Assembly (NCBI RefSeq): GCF_027111295.1
Contig: NZ_CP114287.1
Span: forward strand, 4,340,001-4,404,000
Origin: Flavobacterium gelatinilyticum
GTDB lineage: Bacteria; Bacteroidota; Bacteroidia; Flavobacteriales; Flavobacteriaceae
Length of the DNA: 64,000 bases
Direction of reading: 5' to 3'
The translations under genes were made by a program, and so were the position numbers. The notes beneath the pieces were generated by a model. The model searched no databases, was not told the DNA's origin, and worked only from the letters and a program-made list of their open reading frames with translations. This document shows, in pieces, positions 1-8,612 of the stretch. The stretch's first letter is position 1. Each line of letters begins with the position of its first letter.

Positions 1-267
1 AACCGTATGTTCGTTACTCTTTAGCTTATCCATTTTTACAGCAGTAATAGCGGTTAATAAAGTTGCTGCTTTTGCCGAAGTTGTCTTGGCATCACTTTTA
101 ATTAAGGCATCTTTTACGGCAAAATAATTATCGAAAACAGACTGCAGTTCGCTGGAAGCGAGAACTTCTTCGCTGTTTATTTTTGATTTCATTTCGTTTG
201 CTGTAATCATGTTTACAGAAAATACTATGGTGATTGCTGCTAAAACAGCTTGTATTAAATTTTTCAT
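1..267 (-). CDS. DUF3347-like secreted protein, C-terminus cut off by window edge
   Basis: The minus-strand frame opens at an ATG at 267 and runs off the left edge without a stop, giving about 89 visible residues. The first ~22 residues form a Sec signal peptide (Lys-Asn start, hydrophobic core, cut near TANE). The rest is Lys/Ala/Ser-rich helix (LQSVFDNYFAVKDALIKSD, then a KAATLLTAI segment). That pattern matches the start of DUF3347 domains, which often sit in periplasmic proteins near copper or other metal-efflux genes in Bacteroidota. The adjacent Cys-rich secreted protein agrees with a metal context. Function is unproven; the family call rests on the visible N-terminal part only. Confidence 0.65.
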   Translation of the reverse strand, partial: MKNLIQAVLAAITIVFSVNMITANEMKSKINSEEVLASSELQSVFDNYFAVKDALIKSDAKTTSAKAATLLTAITAVKMDKLKSNEHTV

Positions 268-359
268 TGTATGTGTTTTTTATAAAAGGATTTTCCTTTA
301 AGTTGTTGATTTTATAATAAAAACAGGTTTAAACCAAACCTATTTATGGCTGTTACAGA

Positions 360-749
360 TTATGAATAGTATATTTTTGGAGGCAGCCAGATTGTGGTAA
401 AACCATCAGAAAGACAGGTTTCATTGTAATAAGTAATAGGTTTTTCTATTGAAAAATTGAAACTGTTATTTTGTAAATTAAGATCGTTTGAAGCCGGAAT
501 ACTCAATTGCAAAGATGAGGTTGTGCAGTTTGTATGTTTGCATTTTCCGTCGCAGTCGTGTTTTTTCTTCTTTGATTTTGAAGTTTCCTTGCAGCAGTTT
601 TTCTTGCAGCAATCCATTTCTTTTTTTTCGGAAGCCGTTTTTTTATGCGAAACTTTTTCAGCATGATTCCCACAGGCATAACCGGAATTTGGAATCAGAA
701 AGAAACCAATCATCAGAAAAAAGAATACTATGTGGATTTTTTTTGTCAA
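360..749 (-). CDS. Small Cys/Lys/His-rich secreted protein
   Basis: 129 residues with a clear signal peptide (residues 1-25, ending near YACG). Residues 26-75 are extremely rich in Lys, Cys and His: CCKKNCCKE, HDCDGKCKHTNC and several single His. The C-terminal third is ordinary soluble sequence ending in a Pro/Tyr-rich tail. The cluster of closely spaced Cys and His suggests metal binding outside the cytoplasm, and the neighbouring DUF3347 gene fits a copper or heavy-metal stress setting. No named family is recognised and no catalytic motif is visible. The two genes are co-directional with a 92-bp gap, so they may be one transcript (this gene first). Confidence 0.65.
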   Translation of the reverse strand: MTKKIHIVFFFLMIGFFLIPNSGYACGNHAEKVSHKKTASEKKEMDCCKKNCCKETSKSKKKKHDCDGKCKHTNCTTSSLQLSIPASNDLNLQNNSFNFSIEKPITYYNETCLSDGFTTIWLPPKIYYS

Positions 750-821
750 AGGAAAAATTCGTTTGTTTTACAAATTTAGAGAAAAATACTCAGGCAGAAT
801 GTTCTTTTAGGATTTCAATAA

Positions 822-1655
822 CTAAAGCTTTTTAAAATCCGTTGGCTTCATATTTCTTTTCTTTTTAAAATAATTCGTCAGATGGCTTTCATCAGTAAAA
901 CCAAACTCGTACGCAATCTGTTTAATGGGCAGCTGATTATTCTGGAACCTTTTTTCGATCAGAGTAGTTCTTAAATTATGAATGTAATCGCGGTAGCTAA
1001 TGGCAAAAGTCCTTTTAAAATAAGCACTAAAATACGTTTGGGCAATATTAAAATGATCGGCAATTACTTTAATCTGAACCAGTTTAGGCTGATAAATGTT
1101 CTGATGAATATAATTGGCAATTTGTTCGTTATCGATATGCGTAGATTTCATTTGAAGATTCATACCACGAATCGTTTCTTTTATCAAACCAAAAATCGAG
1201 AGGATTTGATAAAAAACAATCGGCGAATTGGCAACGTCAATATATTCATCATATTTCGTAATGTTCTCGACCGTATTTCGTAAAATGGTTTTGCAAGGCT
1301 CATCAAACTTTAAAACCGTTTCCTTTAATATTTTGTCCCGCATAAAACTTTCGGGAGTATGAATAAGAAATTCGTCGCAGGTCAGGTTTTGTTTTGAATT
1401 AAAATAATTATCAGTGAATTTAATAAAAATAAAACGCGTACTTTTCTTTATATCAAAGTAATGCTCGTCATCCGGCGAAATCACAAACAAATCCCCCGCT
1501 TTATACGGCAGCAGGTTGTGGTTTATATGATGGATGCCGCTTCCTTTTTTAATATAGATGATTTCATAATAGGTATGAGAATGCGGAGGCAGATGAAATT
1601 TTTCTTCTTCAAACTCATCGAGCATAAGTGTTTTGAACTGATTTAGCTTCGGCAT
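822..1655 (-). CDS. AraC family transcriptional regulator
   Basis: 277 residues. The N-terminal ~100 residues look like the AraC cupin/ligand-binding barrel (PPHSHTYYEIIYIKKGSG, then GDLFVISPDDEHYF). The C-terminal ~100 carry the double helix-turn-helix: IKVIADHFNIAQTYFSAYFK for the first and KQIAYEFGFTDESHLTNYFK for the second, the usual AraC signature ending in KPTDFKKL. It is divergent from the MFS exporter gene across a 102-bp gap, so control of that exporter and of itself is likely. The inducer is unknown; the His-rich barrel entry may simply be structural. Confidence 0.9.
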   Translation of the reverse strand: MPKLNQFKTLMLDEFEEEKFHLPPHSHTYYEIIYIKKGSGIHHINHNLLPYKAGDLFVISPDDEHYFDIKKSTRFIFIKFTDNYFNSKQNLTCDEFLIHTPESFMRDKILKETVLKFDEPCKTILRNTVENITKYDEYIDVANSPIVFYQILSIFGLIKETIRGMNLQMKSTHIDNEQIANYIHQNIYQPKLVQIKVIADHFNIAQTYFSAYFKRTFAISYRDYIHNLRTTLIEKRFQNNQLPIKQIAYEFGFTDESHLTNYFKKKRNMKPTDFKKL

Positions 1656-1680
1656 AACATAAATTTACAAATATATGTCG

Positions 1681-1688
1681 CAAATATA
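1681..1688 (-). promoter_or_regulatory. Putative -7 element for the araC-type gene
   Basis: Reads TATATTTG on the minus strand, matching the Bacteroidota TAnnTTTG -7 consensus, and lies 26 bp before the regulator's ATG. A second TATATTTG at 1668-1675 is closer but would leave almost no leader. No convincing -33 TTG was found, so this is tentative. Confidence 0.4.
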
Positions 1689-1713
1689 CAACTTATTTCT
1701 GCTGTGGCGGTTT

Positions 1714-1721
1714 TAAATTTG
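1714..1721 (+). promoter_or_regulatory. Putative -7 element for the MFS gene
   Basis: TAAATTTG on the plus strand fits TAnnTTTG and lies 37 bp before the MFS start. With the divergent element at 1681-1688 it makes a compact bidirectional promoter region where the AraC protein could act. No -33 TTG is obvious. Confidence 0.4.
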
Positions 1722-1757
1722 CGGTGTAGAAAGTAATTCCCTTTCTCTTTTAATTAT

Positions 1758-2924
1758 ATGAAAAAAAGTCTTATTGCGTTGTCATTCGGAGGTTTAACAA
1801 TCGGTATAACCGAGTTTGTAATGATGGGTCTTCTTCCGGATATCGCTTCAGATATGAAAGTAAGCATTCCGGTTGCCGGATATTTAATTTCGGCATATGC
1901 CTTAGGAGTTGTAATAGGCGCTCCTTTATTAGTAATTCTTGGAAGAAATTTTCCACCCAAAAAAATGCTGTTAATTTTAGCCCTAATGTTAACCGTTTTT
2001 AATGCGTTATCGATAATTGCACCTTCTTATAATATATTGTTTGCGTCCCGATTTTTATCAGGACTGCCTCACGGTGCTTTTTTTGGAGTGGGAGCAGTTG
2101 TGGCGAGCCGACTTGCCGATAAAGGGAAAGAAGCACAAGCGATTGCAATTATGTTTTCCGGATTAACACTGGCCAATTTAATCGGCGTTCCTATCGGAAC
2201 CTATATAGGTCACAATTTTATCTGGCGTTATACCTTTGTATTAATTGCTTTTGTGGGGCTGCTTACTTTTTTGTTTATTTCCTTATGGATGCCAAAATTA
2301 GAAAAAGCAGAAACCGTAAATATGAAAGAACAATTACAGTTTTTTAAACGAACAGATGCCTGGCTGATTATTGGAATCACTGCTATTGGATTTGGCGGTT
2401 TGTTTGCATGGATCAGCTACATTGCACCTTTATTAACGAATGTTTCCAAATTTGATGAGGGCGATGTTTCGTATATCTTAATTCTGGCAGGACTGGGTAT
2501 GGTGGTTGGAAATTTTGCCGGCGGTAAACTGGCGGATAAATATTCGCCTGCGCCAACTACACTGGCTTTATTATTTATTATGTCAGTCGATTTGATTTTG
2601 GTTTATTTCTTCTCTTCAAATCAATATGTATCGTTGTTTTTGACATTTTTAACGGGAGCCATTTCCTTCTCGGTTATTGCGCCAATCCAGATGCTGATGA
2701 TCCGGACTGCAAAAGGAGCAGAGATGATTGCTTCGGCTTCTCTTCAGGGAAGTTTTAATATTGGGAACGCATTAGGGGCATTTCTGGGAGGACTTCCTTT
2801 GGCAGCAGGATACAGTTATGCTTCGCCAAATTTAATTGGAGTAGGGATGTCTATAATAGGAATGCTTATTACACTTACTTTAATAAAAATTCACCAAAAT
2901 GATCTAAAGCTTCAAAAAGCTTAG
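1758..2924 (+). CDS. MFS transporter, AraJ/DHA1-like exporter
   Basis: 388 residues with about 12 hydrophobic segments, the size of a DHA1-type major facilitator. The start (ALSFGGLTIGITEFVMMGLL then PDIASDMKVSIPVAGYLISA) is characteristic of the AraJ/YdhP group of sugar or drug efflux permeases. A Gly/Pro-rich stretch at residues 95-115 (FLSGLPHGAFFGVGAVVASR) corresponds to the conserved helix 4 region. It is a plasma-membrane proton-coupled exporter by family; the substrate cannot be read from sequence. It is divergent from an AraC regulator, which probably controls it, and is followed by a good terminator, so it appears to be a single-gene transcript. Confidence 0.9.
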   Translation: MKKSLIALSFGGLTIGITEFVMMGLLPDIASDMKVSIPVAGYLISAYALGVVIGAPLLVILGRNFPPKKMLLILALMLTVFNALSIIAPSYNILFASRFLSGLPHGAFFGVGAVVASRLADKGKEAQAIAIMFSGLTLANLIGVPIGTYIGHNFIWRYTFVLIAFVGLLTFLFISLWMPKLEKAETVNMKEQLQFFKRTDAWLIIGITAIGFGGLFAWISYIAPLLTNVSKFDEGDVSYILILAGLGMVVGNFAGGKLADKYSPAPTTLALLFIMSVDLILVYFFSSNQYVSLFLTFLTGAISFSVIAPIQMLMIRTAKGAEMIASASLQGSFNIGNALGAFLGGLPLAAGYSYASPNLIGVGMSIIGMLITLTLIKIHQNDLKLQKA

Positions 2925-2950
2925 ATGATTTTATAAATCAATCTCTTCGA

Positions 2951-2980
2951 AGCCCTTAGGATTTTCTAAGGGCTTTTTTT
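2951..2980 (+). terminator. Rho-independent terminator after MFS gene
   Basis: AGCCCTTAG, a 6-nt loop, then CTAAGGGCT followed by seven T. The stem is perfect (9 bp) and sits 27 bp after the MFS stop. Confidence 0.85.
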
Positions 2981-3147
2981 GTTTATTTCCTCTAATTTTT
3001 TATTCCAATTGTACTGAATTTGGACTTTGTAAGAATCTGTTTTAGAATAAAACTTGTTAAAATTCTAACTTCTTGTTCTGGTTTTAGATGAAATCTTAAG
3101 AAATTAAATGTTAAAAATACACTTAAAAAAATCCTAAATTTTAAGCA

Positions 3148-3160
3148 TGTAATCGATTGT
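3148..3160. promoter_or_regulatory. Degenerate copy of the LacI-type operator
   Basis: TGTAATCGATTGT, a near match to the perfect palindrome at 3334-3347, lying 186 bp (about 18 helical turns) upstream of it. It could be an auxiliary operator for looping. Within the 593-bp gap 2925-3517 nothing else was seen besides the MFS terminator, this site and the promoter/operator pair; no ORF is credible. Confidence 0.4.
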
Positions 3161-3325
3161 TTTTTTTAAAGAATTGGCAAAAAAACATGAAATTACAATA
3201 ATATATTTAATATTTATCCATCCTTAAAATTACATATCTCGTATAAAAAGCCTGTTTTATTTTTCATAACACATTTTTATTATGAAATTTTTATGAATTT
3301 TAATTTTTTATATTAAAAAAATATT

Positions 3326-3333
3326 TATGTTTG
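3326..3333 (+). promoter_or_regulatory. -7 promoter element of the susC operon
   Basis: TATGTTTG is a perfect TAnnTTTG element and the best one in the gap. It predicts a start site near 3340 and a leader of about 180 nt. The -33 region is only T-rich (no clear TTG). The operator at 3334-3347 begins at the very next base. Confidence 0.6.
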
Positions 3334-3347
3334 TGTAATCGATTACA
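3334..3347. promoter_or_regulatory. Perfect 14-bp LacI-family-type operator
   Basis: TGTAATCGATTACA is a perfect palindrome with the central CG typical of LacI/GalR-family operators. It immediately follows the -7 element and covers the predicted transcription start, a position suited to repression of the susC-susD-lipoprotein operon. No LacI-family gene lies in this window, so the regulator would be encoded elsewhere. Confidence 0.65.
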
Positions 3348-3517
3348 ACTTTTTTGAATAGTAATAATGATTTTAAATTTTATCATAAAATATGATGCGT
3401 TAAATCATATGAGATAAATGTGCGAAGCCTTATTTTTTCTGACAAAAAACTAGAATCAAAACAAAAAACTAAACCACAAAAGACCACTTAAAACTTTACT
3501 AACTTAAATGATCAACC

Positions 3518-6500
3518 ATGAATTTTAAAAATTTAAACAAAGGAACAAATTGTTGCTTTGCCGTTGTTTTTTTATTGTGCCTTCTAATGGGGAGTCGAGC
3601 CCACGCTCAGACCGTTACGATTGAAGGTACAGTCAAAGATGCAGCCGGGCTTTCTCTTCCGGGAGTTAACGTACTGGAAAAGGGAACTAAGAACGGAGTT
3701 TCTACAGACTTTGACGGACGTTACAAGATTAAACTCACTAATCCTAAAGCTGTAATAAGCTTTTCTTTCATCGGATTTAAAACTGTTGATGTTCCTGCTT
3801 CAGGAAAAACCAAAGTCGATGCGGTTTTGCAGGAAGATGCCAACAGTCTTAATGAGGTTGTGGTAATTGGATACGGTACCGCGAAAAAATCTGATTTAAC
3901 AGGAGCGGTTTCTACCATTTCAGGAACTGATTTGAAAAAAGTACCGGTGGCAAATGTCGCTGAGGCTTTAACAGGTAGAATTGCCGGGGTACAGGTAACT
4001 GCCTCAGAAGGTTCTCCGGATGCTGATATTAAAATTAGAGTTCGTGGAGGAGGTTCTCTTACTCAGGATGCTTCACCATTAATTATTGTGGATGGATTTC
4101 CAATAAACAATATGAACGATATTTCTTCATCTGATATTGAAACAATGACCGTTTTAAAAGATGCGGCTTCTACTGCCATATATGGTTCTCGTGGTGCAAA
4201 CGGGGTAATTCTTATTACTACAAAAAGCGGGAAAGACGGGAAAATTCAGGTAAATTTTAATATGTTTTACGGTATGAAAACAATGGCGAAAGAAATCGAT
4301 GTTCTGTCGCCTGATGATTATACAAAATGGCAGTACGAATATGCTTTGCTTTCACAAACCGGAACAAAATTACCTTCTAATCCGGAATCTTATACTAAGT
4401 ATTTTGGAAATTGGGAAGATCGCGATATGTACAGCAGTTTAAAGGGGAATAACTGGCAAAAACAGATTTTTGGACGCAGAGGCGAGGTGCAGAGCCGTGA
4501 TTTAGGAATTAGAGGAGGTACAGATAAGCTTAATTATAATTTTAATTATGCGCATTATGATGAAAAAGCCATCATGCTGGGTTCTAATTACAAAAGAAAT
4601 AACCTTGCTTTGGCTTTAAAAAGCAAAATAAGCGACAAGATTGATATTGGTTTTACGATGCGTTATTCAGATACTGAGATTGATGGCGGAGGAGTAAACG
4701 AACAAAATGAAAAATCTTCGGCAGATTCACGTATGCGTACCATTGTAGGTTATGCACCAATTCCGGTGCCGGGTTTAACGTCAGAAGATGCAGCCGGAGA
4801 TGGTTCAGAAGTACTGATTAATCCTTTGACTTCTATTTATGATAACGAACGTCAGCAGTTTCGTAAGAACTTTAATATGTTAGGAAGCTTTGGATGGGAA
4901 ATTGTAGATAATTTAAAATTGAAAGTAGATTTAGGTCTGGATAATTTCAATACTTTGGATTATCGTTTTTACGGACGCAGTACATATTATGTAGCGAATA
5001 GTCCAATTGGTCCATTACAAGGCAAGCCGGCTATGATTATGGCTGACGGTAAAGATAAAAGGTTTAGAAATGCGAATACACTAAACTACGATTTCAAAAA
5101 AATAATGGGCGGCGATCATCATTTGAATGCCCTTGTTGGACAGGAAAGCATCACTTATACTTCTAATACTGTAACTAGTACTATTCATGGATATCCTGAT
5201 TTTTTTGGTTTTGATAAAGCAAAAACATTAACAACACAAGGAACACCACAGGCAGTAGATAATTATTACAGCCCGGATGATAAATTATTGTCATTCTTTG
5301 GGCGTGCTAATTATGATTACAAGAACCGTTACATATTCTCTGCTACTTTTCGTGCAGATGGATCTAGTAAGTTCTCAGAACAAAATCGTTGGGGCTACTT
5401 TCCGGCTTTTGCTGCAGGATGGAAAATTTCTGAAGAGAATTTCCTGAAAGATAAAAACTGGGTAAGTCTTTTAAAAATAAGAGCGAGTTATGGTGAGGCA
5501 GGAAATAATAATATTCCTGTTGGACAGCAAATTCAAATTTTTCAATCTACACCAACAACCTGGATCAATGGAGTTACCAGTATATGGGCACCTTCTAAAA
5601 CAATGCCTAATCCTGATTTGAAATGGGAAACAACAGTTACTCAGAATGCTGGTTTGGATTTTGGATTTTTCAAAAATCGTCTGAGCGGTAATATCGATAT
5701 CTATAAGAATATTACCAGCGACTTATTAATAAATTTCCCGGTTGCAGGATCTGGATATGATTTCCAATACCGTAACATGGGAGAAACTCAAAATACAGGT
5801 TTCGAAGCTACTTTAAATGTCGTTGCTATCGAAAAAGAAAAATATGGATTGAATTTCTCATTTAATATGGCTGTAAACAAAAACCGTATTAATTCACTAG
5901 GAGTTATGAATAATTTCGGCGCCGCTACAGGATGGGCTTCTACGCAAATAGGTGATGATTACCTGATCGAGGTAGGGTCTTCACTTGGAACTATGTATGG
6001 GTATAAAAATGACGGAAGATATGAAGTTTCAGACTTTGATTATGTTGGCGGAAAGTATGTTTTAAAAGCAGGTGTAACTCCTACTGCAACTACTTTGGTA
6101 GGAGACGGAAGTTCTCTTAAACCGGGAGATATGAAATTGAAAGATGTTAACGGAGACGGTAAAGTAGATTTAAAAGATAAAACAGTTATTGGAAATGTGA
6201 ATCCTAAAAGCTCAGGTGGTTTTGTAATCAATGGTAATGCTTACGGGTTTGATTTAATGGCAGCTTTTAACTGGAGTATTGGAAACGAGGTATATAATGC
6301 TGATAAAATTGAATTTTCGACAGCTTCGGGTTCAGGACAGTATAAGAATTTAAATTCTACTATGGCTGATGGAAAAAGATGGACCAATCTGGATCCTGTT
6401 TCAGGTCAGTTAGTAACAGAACCAGCAGCATTAGAAGCACTTAATGCGAATACAACTATGTGGTCTCCGTATATGAGAAGCGCCATCTTTACAGACTGGG

Positions 6501-6757
6501 CAGTCGAAGACGCATCATTTTTAAGATTGAATACATTAACATTAGGGTATACAGCTCCCGAAATGTTTACCTCTAAACTTGGTGTTTCTAAATTAAGATT
6601 CTACCTGACGGCAACCAATGTTTTTGTTTGGACCAACTACACGGGTTCTGATCCGGAAGTTTCAACGAGAAGAAAAAATCCGTTGACACCAGGGGTTGAT
6701 TCAAGTCCATATCCAAGAAGCAGACAAATGATTTTTGGAATGAATCTTAATTTCTAA
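3518..6757 (+). CDS. SusC/RagA-type TonB-dependent outer membrane glycan importer
   Basis: 1079 residues, normal for SusC. Signal peptide 1-31 (cut after AHAQ); a carboxypeptidase-regulatory-like beta-sandwich at about 34-110 (GTVKDAAGLSLPGVNVLEKG); the SusC signature LNEVVVIGYGTAKKSDLTGA at about 112-131; a TonB plug to about 235 with VLKDAASTAIYGSRGANGVI; then a 22-strand barrel ending in the usual aromatic C-terminus (GMNLNF). It imports oligosaccharides across the outer membrane together with the SusD lipoprotein encoded 17 bp downstream. The substrate is not certain; the third gene of the operon hints at a pectin-related glycan. Confidence 0.95.
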   Translation: MNFKNLNKGTNCCFAVVFLLCLLMGSRAHAQTVTIEGTVKDAAGLSLPGVNVLEKGTKNGVSTDFDGRYKIKLTNPKAVISFSFIGFKTVDVPASGKTKVDAVLQEDANSLNEVVVIGYGTAKKSDLTGAVSTISGTDLKKVPVANVAEALTGRIAGVQVTASEGSPDADIKIRVRGGGSLTQDASPLIIVDGFPINNMNDISSSDIETMTVLKDAASTAIYGSRGANGVILITTKSGKDGKIQVNFNMFYGMKTMAKEIDVLSPDDYTKWQYEYALLSQTGTKLPSNPESYTKYFGNWEDRDMYSSLKGNNWQKQIFGRRGEVQSRDLGIRGGTDKLNYNFNYAHYDEKAIMLGSNYKRNNLALALKSKISDKIDIGFTMRYSDTEIDGGGVNEQNEKSSADSRMRTIVGYAPIPVPGLTSEDAAGDGSEVLINPLTSIYDNERQQFRKNFNMLGSFGWEIVDNLKLKVDLGLDNFNTLDYRFYGRSTYYVANSPIGPLQGKPAMIMADGKDKRFRNANTLNYDFKKIMGGDHHLNALVGQESITYTSNTVTSTIHGYPDFFGFDKAKTLTTQGTPQAVDNYYSPDDKLLSFFGRANYDYKNRYIFSATFRADGSSKFSEQNRWGYFPAFAAGWKISEENFLKDKNWVSLLKIRASYGEAGNNNIPVGQQIQIFQSTPTTWINGVTSIWAPSKTMPNPDLKWETTVTQNAGLDFGFFKNRLSGNIDIYKNITSDLLINFPVAGSGYDFQYRNMGETQNTGFEATLNVVAIEKEKYGLNFSFNMAVNKNRINSLGVMNNFGAATGWASTQIGDDYLIEVGSSLGTMYGYKNDGRYEVSDFDYVGGKYVLKAGVTPTATTLVGDGSSLKPGDMKLKDVNGDGKVDLKDKTVIGNVNPKSSGGFVINGNAYGFDLMAAFNWSIGNEVYNADKIEFSTASGSGQYKNLNSTMADGKRWTNLDPVSGQLVTEPAALEALNANTTMWSPYMRSAIFTDWAVEDASFLRLNTLTLGYTAPEMFTSKLGVSKLRFYLTATNVFVWTNYTGSDPEVSTRRKNPLTPGVDSSPYPRSRQMIFGMNLNF

Positions 6758-6774
6758 TTTTAAAAGATCACAAA

Positions 6775-8589
6775 ATGAAACATAAAATATTAATAGCAGG
6801 ATTGATAATTTCGGGTTTATTTACTTCCTGCCAGCAATTTGAAGACGACTATTTAGATACCGATACACCTTCAACATTAGACAGATCTGTGATTTTTGCT
6901 TCGGCTGAACTGGCAAAAGGAGCGGTTGACGGAATTAAAGTGCCATTTGCAGAAACGAACTCCTATAGAGGAAGATTCCTGCCATATTATGGACTGAATA
7001 CAGATACTGAATGGTATAATACTTCACAAACAGCCGGTGATAAAGCAGATTTGTGTGTTTACGATGCAAAGCCGGGTAATACAGAAATGAATACTACAAC
7101 CAATGCTTACGCGATGATGTTTGCGGGTATTGAACGTGCAAATACTTGTATTGCCGGTATACGTGAATTTGGAAATCCTTTGCCGGATACAGAAATGGGA
7201 CAGCTTTTAGGAGAGGCTTTAACACTTAGAGCAATTTACTATGCTGATTTACTTAAAGCCTGGGGCGATGTTCCGGCTCGTTTTGAACCTATTACTACCG
7301 CAACTTTATATTTGCCTAAATCAAGCAGAGATGTTATCTACAAACAATTAATTGCAGATTTAGGAGAGGCATCAACTCTGGTGGCATGGCCTAACGAAAA
7401 TGCTTATACCGCTACTGTAGAACATGTAAACAGAGCTTTCGTAAAAGGATTCAGAGCACGTCTGGCTTTGGCAGCGAGCGGTTATCAGCAGTATCCTGAC
7501 GGAGTAAGAAGAAGTAATGATCCGGATCTTTCTGTTGCCAAAATGTATGCATTGGCATTAAAAGAATCCCGTGAAGTAATCGAAAGTGGTTCTGCTCATT
7601 TGGAATCTACTTTTGAAGGATTATGGAGAAAATACAATCAGGAAATTACAACTGCGGGAGGAGAATCTCTTTGGGAACTTCCTTTTGCAGACGGACGAGG
7701 CCGTATGTTATTCACTTTTGCAGTAAGACACACAGCAGCCTCAGATCAATTTCAGGCTAATGGTGCTAATCGTGGAGGGGCAGCAGGTCCGTTGCCATTT
7801 ATTTTCTACGATTATGACCAGACTGATTCCCGCAGAGACGTTACCTGCGTGCCTTATAAATGGGGTACTACTGTACCGGGAACTCCGTTTCCTATTGCTA
7901 AACAGGAATTAGGTTCGTTAGATACCTGGTATTTTGGTAAATACCGTTATGAATGGATGACACGAAGAGTTACTTCAGACAATGATGACGGAGTTAACAA
8001 AATGTACATGCGTTATGCTGAAGTGCTTCTTATTGCGGCTGAAACAGCAAACGAACTAGAAGGTCCGGGAGCAGCAATGCCATATTTAAAAGAAATTAGA
8101 AGAAGATCATTTCCTGCAGCAGTTCAGGCTGAAAAAGTAGAAAACTATGTAAACACTAAAAACAGCAAAGAAGCAATGTTTAATGCTATCGTTGAAGAAA
8201 ATAAGTTTGAGTTTACCGGAGAAATGGAGCGTAAACAAGCACTTATCCGCTGGAATATGCTTAAAACAAAACTTGACGAAGCAAAACAAAAAATGACAGA
8301 TTTAGCGGCCCGTACAGGAGCATATGCTGATGTGCCGGCTACTTTGTACTACAAGTATAAAGACGATAACGTAAGTTTGGACATCTATGGATTAAACAGA
8401 GGAGAAACAACAAATCCGGGTGCAGCGTATTCATCTGTTGCCTGGACATGGACCGGTGCCACTGCAGAAACTAAGATAAGTTCATTGTACAAAGTGGGAG
8501 TTAATCCTGATAACAGACAATTCTGGCCGATTTGGCAGGTGTTTATTGATGCAAGTAATGGTCAGTTAAAAAATGATTTTGGTTATTAA
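6775..8589 (+). CDS. SusD/RagB-type glycan-binding surface lipoprotein
   Basis: 604 residues. The lipobox LFTSC places the acylated Cys at 19. The SusD fold is recognisable from the N-terminal DDYLDTDTPSTLD, helical TPR-like segments (GEALTLRAIYYADLLKAWGDVP at about 142-163) and the C-terminal RagB/SusD part (MYMRYAEVLLIAAETANEL). SusD caps the SusC barrel and captures glycan at the cell surface. The gene lies 17 bp after susC and 23 bp before the third operon gene, so all three are co-transcribed. Confidence 0.95.
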   Translation: MKHKILIAGLIISGLFTSCQQFEDDYLDTDTPSTLDRSVIFASAELAKGAVDGIKVPFAETNSYRGRFLPYYGLNTDTEWYNTSQTAGDKADLCVYDAKPGNTEMNTTTNAYAMMFAGIERANTCIAGIREFGNPLPDTEMGQLLGEALTLRAIYYADLLKAWGDVPARFEPITTATLYLPKSSRDVIYKQLIADLGEASTLVAWPNENAYTATVEHVNRAFVKGFRARLALAASGYQQYPDGVRRSNDPDLSVAKMYALALKESREVIESGSAHLESTFEGLWRKYNQEITTAGGESLWELPFADGRGRMLFTFAVRHTAASDQFQANGANRGGAAGPLPFIFYDYDQTDSRRDVTCVPYKWGTTVPGTPFPIAKQELGSLDTWYFGKYRYEWMTRRVTSDNDDGVNKMYMRYAEVLLIAAETANELEGPGAAMPYLKEIRRRSFPAAVQAEKVENYVNTKNSKEAMFNAIVEENKFEFTGEMERKQALIRWNMLKTKLDEAKQKMTDLAARTGAYADVPATLYYKYKDDNVSLDIYGLNRGETTNPGAAYSSVAWTWTGATAETKISSLYKVGVNPDNRQFWPIWQVFIDASNGQLKNDFGY

Positions 8590-8612
8590 TCTTTAGAAAT
8601 TAATACGTTATT

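Noticed and set aside
457..835. Plus-strand frames antisense to the Cys-rich secreted protein
   Set aside because: They are antisense shadows rich in Phe and Ser from the reverse of Lys-rich codons; no start context or similarity.
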